From: an uncultured Eubacteriales bacterium
GTDB lineage: Bacteria > Bacillota_A > Clostridia > Oscillospirales > Acutalibacteraceae
Assembly (NCBI GenBank): GCA_934454005.1
Contig: CAKSGI010000110.1
Span: forward strand, 1-6,573
Direction: 5' to 3'
Length of the DNA: 6,573 nucleotides
Shown: positions 1 through 5,222 of the stretch, one piece after another
How positions within the stretch are numbered: the stretch's first letter is position 1
Layout: each line of letters begins with the position of its first letter
Notes under the pieces: generated by a model
Databases searched by the model: none
The model's input: only the letters and a program-made list of their open reading frames with translations
What the model was told of the DNA's origin: nothing
Translations under genes and position numbers: made by a program

Positions 1-876
1 AGGTGCATCGATTTCAGTTAATTTTTTAAATATTTCCTTTCTTATATCTATAGATATATCCGGATCGACATCTATAGAATATTCAAATAAACTGTCATTT
101 TGGTTTGGGTTAGATATTTCATTAATAGAGATGATTCCGGAAATATTAGACAGTTCAGTAATTATATTTTCTGGGGTGCCATATATTTGAACAGCATAAC
201 GTTTGTTTTGAGTAATACATTTTGAAAGATTGTCAGGAGTATCATCTGCTATAATTTTTCCGTTATTGATTACAACAACTCTGTCGCAAACTGCTTGTAT
301 CTCGGATAAAACGTGAGAAGATAAAATAACTGTATGTTTTTTGCCAAAAGTTTTTATAAGGTTTCTAATTTCTATAATCTGTTTTGGATCTAATCCTACT
401 GTGGGTTCATCCAAGATTAAAACGGGTGGATCCCCAAGCAAAGCTTGAGCAATGCCTACTCTTTGTTTATAACCCTTTGATAAATTTTTAATAAGTCTTT
501 TTTTTACATCACTTATCTTAACAAGATCGCATATGTGTGATATATGTTCCTCTTTTTCTAACTTAATCTTTTTCAAATCAAACATAAATTTTAAATAGGA
601 TTCTACTGTCATATCTAAATACAAAGGAGGTATCTCTGGAAGATACCCTATTTTAGATTTGACTTTTATAGGATTATCCAAAAGGTCGAGATTATCGATG
701 CTAACAGATCCATCAGAAGAAGAAAGATATCCTGTAATAATACTCATAGTTGTACTTTTTCCGGCACCATTAGGCCCTAAAAATCCTAGAATTTCTCCTT
801 CTTTAACAGAAAAGCTTACATCATCAATTGCCAATTTACTACCATAGCGTTTAGTAAGATTTTTTATTTCTATCAT
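1..876 (-). CDS. ABC transporter ATP-binding protein, GldA/ABC-2 exporter type (C-terminus cut by window edge)
   Basis: This is the cytoplasmic ATPase of an ABC-2 type exporter; it would drive a separate membrane permease expected beyond the left edge. The frame is open for 292 residues from ATG at 876-874 to the edge. Residues seen are Walker A GPNGAGKST at 34-42, YLPE in place of the classical Q-loop glutamine at 78-81 (usual in the GldA-like subgroup), signature LSKGYKQR at 132-139, Walker B and D-loop VLILDEPTVGLD at 152-163, and the H-loop histidine 188 in SSHVLSE. The C-terminal part (about 205-292) resembles the DUF4162-like tail of this subgroup. Members are usually somewhat over 300 residues, so probably only a few tens are missing. 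The start is supported by AGGAG (complement of 885-889) eight bases upstream. All catalytic motifs are intact. The substrate cannot be told from the ATPase alone. Confidence 0.95.
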   Translation of the reverse strand, partial: MIEIKNLTKRYGSKLAIDDVSFSVKEGEILGFLGPNGAGKSTTMSIITGYLSSSDGSVSIDNLDLLDNPIKVKSKIGYLPEIPPLYLDMTVESYLKFMFDLKKIKLEKEEHISHICDLVKISDVKKRLIKNLSKGYKQRVGIAQALLGDPPVLILDEPTVGLDPKQIIEIRNLIKTFGKKHTVILSSHVLSEIQAVCDRVVVINNGKIIADDTPDNLSKCITQNKRYAVQIYGTPENIITELSNISGIISINEISNPNQNDSLFEYSIDVDPDISIDIRKEIFKKLTEIDAP

Positions 877-916
877 AGATTTTGCTCCTTTTAAATCGTT
901 TATAAAAGATAAAAAA

Positions 917-925
917 ATTATAACA
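917..925 (-). promoter_or_regulatory. Extended -10 promoter element for the ABC ATPase gene
   Basis: On the minus strand this reads TGTTATAAT, a perfect extended -10 (TG-n-TATAAT). It would start transcription near 909-910 and give a leader of about 33 bases before the ATG at 876. No good -35 box is visible at the usual distance (TTTTAT is the best), which is tolerable for an extended -10 promoter. An imperfect inverted repeat, AAGGC / GCCTT with a 7-base loop (944-960), lies just upstream and could be an operator, but this is weak. Confidence 0.5.
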
Positions 926-1080
926 TAATCATTTATTAAATAAAAGGCATTTTTGGCCTTATAGATAATTATTAACAATAAAGTTACAAATAGGACACAA
1001 AATAAGTTATATATTTTTTTGATACGAGTTTGATCAGCAAATATTTAAGACAGGTATTACTTAAAAATGGTGTTTAACCA

Positions 1081-1115
1081 TATATTTTTTGTGAATATAT
1101 ATATACTTTTTGTGA
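1081..1115 (+). repeat. Two near-identical 14-base direct repeats spaced 21 bases apart ahead of metA
   Basis: TATATTTTTTGTGA (1081-1094) and TATACTTTTTGTGA (1102-1115) differ at one base and are offset by 21 bases, about two helical turns. The second copy ends two bases before the metA ribosome binding site (AGGAG, 1117-1121). The arrangement could be a tandem operator for a regulator binding one face of the DNA, or a repeated element in the metA leader RNA. In such AT-rich sequence, chance or slippage is also possible. Confidence 0.4.
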
Positions 1116-1130
1116 TAGGAGCTGAAATAA

Positions 1131-2048
1131 ATGCCTATAAGAATAGAAGATTCACTTCCAGCCAAATATATATTAGAAAAAGAGAATATATTTGTTATGA
1201 CTAAAAAAAGAGCAAACTCTCAGGATATACGTCCAATAAAGATAATAATTTTAAATTTAATGCCTGTTAAGTCTGAAACTGAAACACAATTATTAAGACT
1301 TTTGAGTAATACCCCGCTACAAGTAGATATAGAACTTTTACAGACGACTACACATAAATCTAAAAATACTAGCTCGGAATACTTAAAGAAGTTTTACAAA
1401 ACATTTGACAATGTAAAGTTACAAAAATTTGATGGGATGATTATAACAGGTGCTCCTGTAGAGAAGATTGATTTTGAAAAAATCGATTATTGGGATGAAT
1501 TGTGTAAAATAATGGAGTGGTCTAAATCTAATGTGTATTCCACGCTCCATATTTGTTGGGGGGCTCAGGCAGCATTATACTATCATTATAATATACCTAA
1601 AATTTTACTTAAAAACAAAATATCAGGGATATACAGTCATAAGGTTTTAGACAAATTTAGTCCTATAGTCCGTGGCTTTGATGATTATTTTATGATGCCA
1701 CATTCAAGATATTCTAAGTCAGATGAACTTTATATTAAAAAGAATGAGGATCTTGTTGTTCTTGCCGAATCAAATAAAGCTGGTTTTGCAATAGTTACGG
1801 ACAGATTTGGTAGACAACTTTTTATATCTGGACATTTTGAGTATCAAAGTGATACTCTTAAACAAGAATATTTAAGAGATTTAAAAAGAGGTATTAATCC
1901 ATTGTTTCCGGAAAATTATTTAAAAGATAACGATTTATCTATTTCACCTGTAAGAACATGGTCTAGCCATGCTTCTCTTTTTTACTCAAACTGGCTTAAT
2001 TATTTTGTTTATCAAGAAACGCCATACGATATTTCAAAAACTTTTTAA
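1131..2048 (+). CDS. metA: Homoserine O-acetyltransferase (MetA/MetAA family)
   Basis: It acylates the hydroxyl of L-homoserine, the first committed step of methionine synthesis, in the cytoplasm. The 305 residues align end to end with E. coli MetA (309), from the MPIRI start to the closing NWLNYFVYQETPYD. The active site is complete: Cys142 in HICWGAQA, His235 and Glu237 in SGHFEYQ, and Arg249. Residue 111 is Glu (in GAPVE); established work on this family links Glu111 to acetyl-CoA use and Gly111 to succinyl-CoA use, so acetyltransferase activity is predicted despite the historical succinyltransferase name. The start is fixed by AGGAG at 1117-1121, nine bases before ATG. The gene stands alone, divergent from the ABC ATPase, with no other methionine gene in view and no S-box or T-box motif recognised upstream. 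No GC-rich terminator follows it. Confidence 0.97.
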   Translation: MPIRIEDSLPAKYILEKENIFVMTKKRANSQDIRPIKIIILNLMPVKSETETQLLRLLSNTPLQVDIELLQTTTHKSKNTSSEYLKKFYKTFDNVKLQKFDGMIITGAPVEKIDFEKIDYWDELCKIMEWSKSNVYSTLHICWGAQAALYYHYNIPKILLKNKISGIYSHKVLDKFSPIVRGFDDYFMMPHSRYSKSDELYIKKNEDLVVLAESNKAGFAIVTDRFGRQLFISGHFEYQSDTLKQEYLRDLKRGINPLFPENYLKDNDLSISPVRTWSSHASLFYSNWLNYFVYQETPYDISKTF

Positions 2049-2123
2049 AATATAGTCTATAATAAAAAATGTTTCAATAAATTCACTTTTTTTGTTTACT
2101 TTTATGACTTTTTTAATTATACT

Positions 2124-2129
2124 TATAAT
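2124..2129 (+). promoter_or_regulatory. Candidate -10 element for the UbiB-like gene
   Basis: A perfect TATAAT lies 61 bases ahead of the GTG start at 2191. The upstream TTATGA (2102-2107, 16-base spacer) is only a weak -35 match. Start of transcription would be near 2136. The surrounding sequence is so AT-rich that a TATAAT by chance is plausible, hence modest confidence. Confidence 0.35.
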
Positions 2130-2173
2130 ATATTTATTTTTTCAATGTTAACTATGTATTGCTGATGTTAATT

Positions 2174-2182
2174 AGGAAAGGA
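2174..2182 (+). promoter_or_regulatory. Ribosome binding site that selects the GTG start of the UbiB-like gene
   Basis: AGGAAAGGA ends on the first base of an in-frame ATG (2182), so it cannot serve that ATG. It sits eight bases ahead of GTG at 2191, normal spacing. The GTG is therefore the likely start, giving 610 rather than 613 residues. Confidence 0.7.
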
Positions 2183-2190
2183 TGATTCTT

Positions 2191-4023
2191 GTGACATCAA
2201 CCCATCTTTCTAATACTCAAGAGATTAAAATAAGGTTAAAAGAAATCTTAGAAATATTAATGACAAATGAGGTAACTAAACCTTTAACTCCTCAAAAACT
2301 TAAATCTATTTTGGTAGCACTTGGCCCTCAATTTTTAGAATTAGGAAGAATATTATCTGAACAAAATACGTTTTTACCAGAAGATTATTCTAAAGAACTA
2401 TATAATCCAGATCCAGTACGTTCGATAATTAACTATAGTAGTTTAGTTTATATAATTGAAACTGAATATGGAACAACATTGAGTGATGTGTTTACGGAGT
2501 TTAGTGAAGAACCTCTATTTGCCTCACCTCTTTATCAGTGTCACAAAGCAATTTTGAAAGATGGCTCTGAAGTAATTGTAAAAATTCAAAACCCAAAATT
2601 AAAAATGTCTATTCCCAGAGATATTGAACTAATGAAAAAGGCTATTGGTGTTTTAAATCCCGCTCCCGATGTGGAAAAAAGAAATATTACTTTAAGTGAA
2701 ATTTTTAATGAGCTTTGGACTATATCAAAGAGAGAACTTAATTTTTTTGTGGAGTCTAGCAATACTAATAGGTTTTATAAATTAAATTCTAATAAAGATA
2801 ATATATTATCCCCAAAAGTGGATCCTAAATATAATACGCCGAATATTATTGTTATAGAGTATATTGAAGGGACTCCTTTAAGTGATTTAAGCTCCATAAA
2901 ATCTCAAGTTAATAATTTGTCGGATGTATCAGACATTGTTTCTAAGAATTATATAAAACAAATTTTTATTGATGGTTTCTTTCATCCATATCCTGATTCG
3001 AGAAAAATTCTATTTAGAAATGGAAATATCGTTTGGACTGATTTTTCTGTTATGGGGGAATTGTCACCATATGATCTCGAGGCATTAAAAAATACAATTA
3101 ATGCAATAAAATCTGGAGATACAGATGTACTGAGAGATATTTTGCTTACAGTTAATACAAACAGTGCTCAAATAGATGAGTCTAAATTAAATAGTTCGCT
3201 GAAAGATACTTTTGATTTTGAGCATATAAAAAAGTTAAGTGCTAATCCATTTCCAGTTACTAATATAATTAAATCATTACTATCGATTTTAAATGTATAT
3301 AATATATATTTTCCGGAGTCTTATTCATATTTATTGTTTGGATTGATATCTATTGAGTCTATACTGTTAGAGATAAATCCAAAATTAAATTTAGTTGATT
3401 CAATTAAGAATATTGTTTTTGTTAATGATAGACAAGATGAGAAATCTGTAAAAAGTAAAGAGTCACAATATATACAGAATAACGAGGAATTAACTGAAAA
3501 TAAAATAATTAACGATAAATGTCAAGAATACAATGATAGACAAAATATTAAATTTAGTAATGATGATGACAAGGCAAAATCTGTCAATTTATCTCACAAA
3601 GAAAAGCTTGATCAGGCGATTAAAAAATTATTTGAAGTTGAAAAAAGTAATGACGTTTGTTCAGACATTTTAGCCGAAACAGATAAAAAATTAGATGGTA
3701 CAGATTTATCTAAAGGTGAAAAATCAGATGATATTGATATTGCACATATAGCAGATGTACTAAGAGTTCAAAATCATAATAAGGCAAGGTTAGATGTAAA
3801 AGTTAAAATCGATAGAACATCTGTATTAGAAATTTCTAATATAGCTCATAGTTTTATACTTGCGTTGCTTGCAATATGTTTTTTAATAATATCTTGTATT
3901 ACATTATCTTTAAATTTAAGTGTTCCCAGTATATTGGGGATATCAGCTTTGACATTCTTATCATTTTGTGTTTCCGTAGTTTTAATAGTTTGGATATTAG
4001 TGAGGCTTATACGCAACCGGTAG
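2191..4023 (+). CDS. UbiB/AarF/ABC1-family membrane protein with degenerate kinase motifs (probable pseudokinase)
   Basis: The 610-residue protein (numbered from the GTG at 2191) follows the UbiB/COQ8/AarF atypical-kinase layout, but key motifs are altered. The KxGQ motif is ELGR at 50-53, inside LGPQFLELGRILSEQ. The Ala-rich nucleotide loop (ASASIAQVH in E. coli UbiB) reads FASPLYQCH. The ATP-binding lysine is kept at 131 (VIVKIQNP), as is RELNF at 181-185. The catalytic HADxHPGN reads HPYPDSRK at 265-272, losing its Asp and Asn, and DFG reads DFS at 284-286. Residues about 412-542 form a charged Asp/Glu/Lys/Asn-rich linker that makes it longer than usual. Two hydrophobic helices (about 554-574 and 581-604) end the protein, as in UbiB. 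It likely sits in the membrane as a nucleotide sensor or scaffold rather than an active kinase; its role is unknown. It probably forms an operon with the PF06541 gene 31 bases downstream. Family membership is firm; loss of activity is inferred. Confidence 0.88.
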   Translation: MTSTHLSNTQEIKIRLKEILEILMTNEVTKPLTPQKLKSILVALGPQFLELGRILSEQNTFLPEDYSKELYNPDPVRSIINYSSLVYIIETEYGTTLSDVFTEFSEEPLFASPLYQCHKAILKDGSEVIVKIQNPKLKMSIPRDIELMKKAIGVLNPAPDVEKRNITLSEIFNELWTISKRELNFFVESSNTNRFYKLNSNKDNILSPKVDPKYNTPNIIVIEYIEGTPLSDLSSIKSQVNNLSDVSDIVSKNYIKQIFIDGFFHPYPDSRKILFRNGNIVWTDFSVMGELSPYDLEALKNTINAIKSGDTDVLRDILLTVNTNSAQIDESKLNSSLKDTFDFEHIKKLSANPFPVTNIIKSLLSILNVYNIYFPESYSYLLFGLISIESILLEINPKLNLVDSIKNIVFVNDRQDEKSVKSKESQYIQNNEELTENKIINDKCQEYNDRQNIKFSNDDDKAKSVNLSHKEKLDQAIKKLFEVEKSNDVCSDILAETDKKLDGTDLSKGEKSDDIDIAHIADVLRVQNHNKARLDVKVKIDRTSVLEISNIAHSFILALLAICFLIISCITLSLNLSVPSILGISALTFLSFCVSVVLIVWILVRLIRNR

Positions 4024-4054
4024 TTCAAAATAATAAAATGAGGATTTGTTATTT

Positions 4055-4759
4055 ATGAAAACTAAAGAAAAATTTGAGAAACCTTATATTGTAAGTATCG
4101 ATTCAGCACAGCAAATTGATAAATCTTTTGCAAAGGGTCTTAACTTTTATAAAATTGTGTGGATTTTTCTTATAGGAGCAATTATCGGATTTATAGCAGA
4201 AACACTTTTTGCTTTTGTAGAAACGAGGCAGCTTGTAAGTAGAGCAGGACTTGTTTTTGGGCCGTTTAAACCAATCTATGGTTTTGGAGCGGTTGTTTTT
4301 ACGTTATTGTTATATAAAATACGAAAAAAAAATATTTTTATATTATTTTTATTAAGTTCTTTTATCGGCGCAGTTTTTGAGATAATCTGCTCGTTATTTG
4401 AGGAATATGTTTTTGGCGTCGAGTATTGGCAGTATAAAGGCTCATTTTTAAATATTGATGGACGGACGAATTTGTTTTATTCAGTATGCTGGGGAATATT
4501 AGGGGCCTTATTTATAAAATTTGTATATCCACTCATAAGTGATTTGGTAGAAAAGATACCTAATAATGTTGGAATATTTTTAACCTGGGTAATATTTATG
4601 TTTTTAGTGATTGATTTAACTTTAACAGGAGCAGCCATTTGGAGATGTGTAGATAGAAATTATGATATAGATCCCGGAAATTGTGTTGATGTATTTTTAG
4701 ATAAGCATTATGATGACGATTATTTATCAAAACTTTTCCCTAATATGACTATTTTATAA
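4055..4759 (+). CDS. PF06541-type integral membrane protein (putative ABC transporter permease, CmpB-like)
   Basis: The 234-residue protein has a charged N-terminus of about 30 residues and about five hydrophobic helices (near 32-55, 70-88, 93-116, 138-160 and 171-195), followed by an acidic C-terminal tail. Family landmarks are visible: an intramembrane GxxxE (G45-E49), the GPFKPIYGFGAV stretch at 69-80, a Tyr-Trp pair at 124-125 (EYWQY), and NLFYSVCWGILG at 139-150. The databases name this family a putative ABC transporter permease, but its function is not established and no ATPase partner lies next to it. The start chosen is ATG at 4055, ten bases after TGAGGA (4039-4044); an in-frame TTG at 4046 is too close to that site. 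The gene lies 31 bases after the UbiB-like gene, with a terminator after it, so the two are probably co-transcribed and may work at the same membrane. Confidence 0.85.
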   Translation: MKTKEKFEKPYIVSIDSAQQIDKSFAKGLNFYKIVWIFLIGAIIGFIAETLFAFVETRQLVSRAGLVFGPFKPIYGFGAVVFTLLLYKIRKKNIFILFLLSSFIGAVFEIICSLFEEYVFGVEYWQYKGSFLNIDGRTNLFYSVCWGILGALFIKFVYPLISDLVEKIPNNVGIFLTWVIFMFLVIDLTLTGAAIWRCVDRNYDIDPGNCVDVFLDKHYDDDYLSKLFPNMTIL

Positions 4760-4792
4760 TTGTTTTAATAAAATATTGTGCGTTATAATATT

Positions 4793-4836
4793 TCCCTCAA
4801 GCTAGAAAATTAGATCTAGTTTGGGGGATTTTATCT
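4793..4836 (+). terminator. Rho-independent terminator after the UbiB-like / PF06541 unit
   Basis: The arms CCCTCAAGCTAG (4794-4805) and CTAGTTTGGGGG (4816-4827) pair over 12 positions, two of them G-T wobbles, around a 10-base loop. A flanking T-A pair (4793/4828) extends the stem, and TTTTATCT follows. It begins 33 bases after the stop of the PF06541 gene. This is the only strong hairpin terminator seen in the window. Confidence 0.85.
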
Positions 4837-5038
4837 ATTGAAAAAACGTGAACAAACACAAAAGCAATTTTAAAAAGTAATGAAATTGATTTATAAAAGG
4901 AATTAAAAAATGAATAATGTTGATTTATTTATAGATTAATCGAGTAAATATGTATAAATTTAATTAAATTCTAAAAATTGTTCTAAAAATGTGATTATAA
5001 TAAACTTTATAATTTTAGCATTAATTTTGATAAAGTGC

Positions 5039-5067
5039 TTGACTTTTTTGTTTTTTTAAGATATAAT
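5039..5067 (+). promoter_or_regulatory. Near-consensus promoter for the LRR surface protein gene
   Basis: TTGACT (5039-5044) and TATAAT (5062-5067) are separated by exactly 17 bases, eleven of twelve matches to the vegetative sigma factor consensus. Transcription would start near 5074, giving a leader of about 150 bases ahead of the ATG at 5223. It is the strongest promoter in the window and suggests high basal expression, possibly tempered by the leader. Confidence 0.8.
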
Positions 5068-5075
5068 TTATTTTG

Positions 5076-5179
5076 TTGGTTGATTATCGAGTTAAATTTA
5101 AGAGAAAGGGGTTTAAGAATTTGCATAATCGTATGCGTGTTAAAATGAAATTTATTAAGTATTTCGATAAAAAAACCAA
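5076..5179 (+). promoter_or_regulatory. Possible structured 5' leader of the LRR gene with a long-range closing stem
   Basis: TTGGTT (5076-5081) pairs with AACCAA (5174-5179), and TTATCGA (5084-5090) pairs with TCGATAA (5164-5170), around a small 2-by-3 internal loop. This makes a 13-pair closing stem that begins almost at the predicted transcription start. Inside, TGCATA / TATGCG (5122-5127 / 5132-5137) can form a short hairpin with the loop ATCG. I do not recognise a known riboswitch class. Complementarity by chance is possible in such AT-rich sequence, and no comparative support is available here. Confidence 0.35.
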
Positions 5180-5183
5180 TTAA
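5121..5183 (+). CDS. Possible 20-codon leader peptide ORF ahead of the LRR gene
   Basis: A TTG at 5121 follows the good Shine-Dalgarno sequence AGAAAGGGG (5103-5111) by nine bases and opens a 20-codon frame ending at TAA 5181-5183. The predicted peptide, MHNRMRVKMKFIKYFDKKTN, is basic, with eight Lys/Arg. An internal ATG at 5133 is a second possible start. The frame lies within the transcribed leader, overlaps the inner hairpin, and ends 22 bases before the LRR gene's own AGGAGG. It could be a regulatory leader peptide, a small cationic peptide or chance. I recognise no family. Confidence 0.3.
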   Translation: MHNRMRVKMKFIKYFDKKTN

Positions 5184-5222
5184 AAACAAATAATTATTTT
5201 TTATCAGGAGGAATTTAAAAAT

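Noticed and set aside
659..847. 62-codon plus-strand frame
   Set aside because: It lies antisense within the ABC ATPase, whose Walker A and other motifs are intact on the minus strand; there is no family resemblance.
1027..1035. GAGTTTGATC-like string resembling the 16S rRNA 5' end
   Set aside because: Only about ten bases match and nothing rRNA-like follows; chance.
2051..2061. TATAG-T-CTATA inverted repeat after metA as a terminator
   Set aside because: Five AT-rich pairs with a one-base loop cannot form a stable hairpin; no terminator is called for metA.
3846..4058. 60-codon frames on both strands near the end of the UbiB-like gene
   Set aside because: Both overlap the membrane-helix segment of the UbiB-like gene, where AT-rich codons leave other frames open by chance; no suitable ribosome site or family.
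5007..5189. 60-codon minus-strand frame in the spacer
   Set aside because: It runs antisense through the strong promoter and leader of the LRR gene, is low-complexity, and has no recognisable homology or ribosome site.
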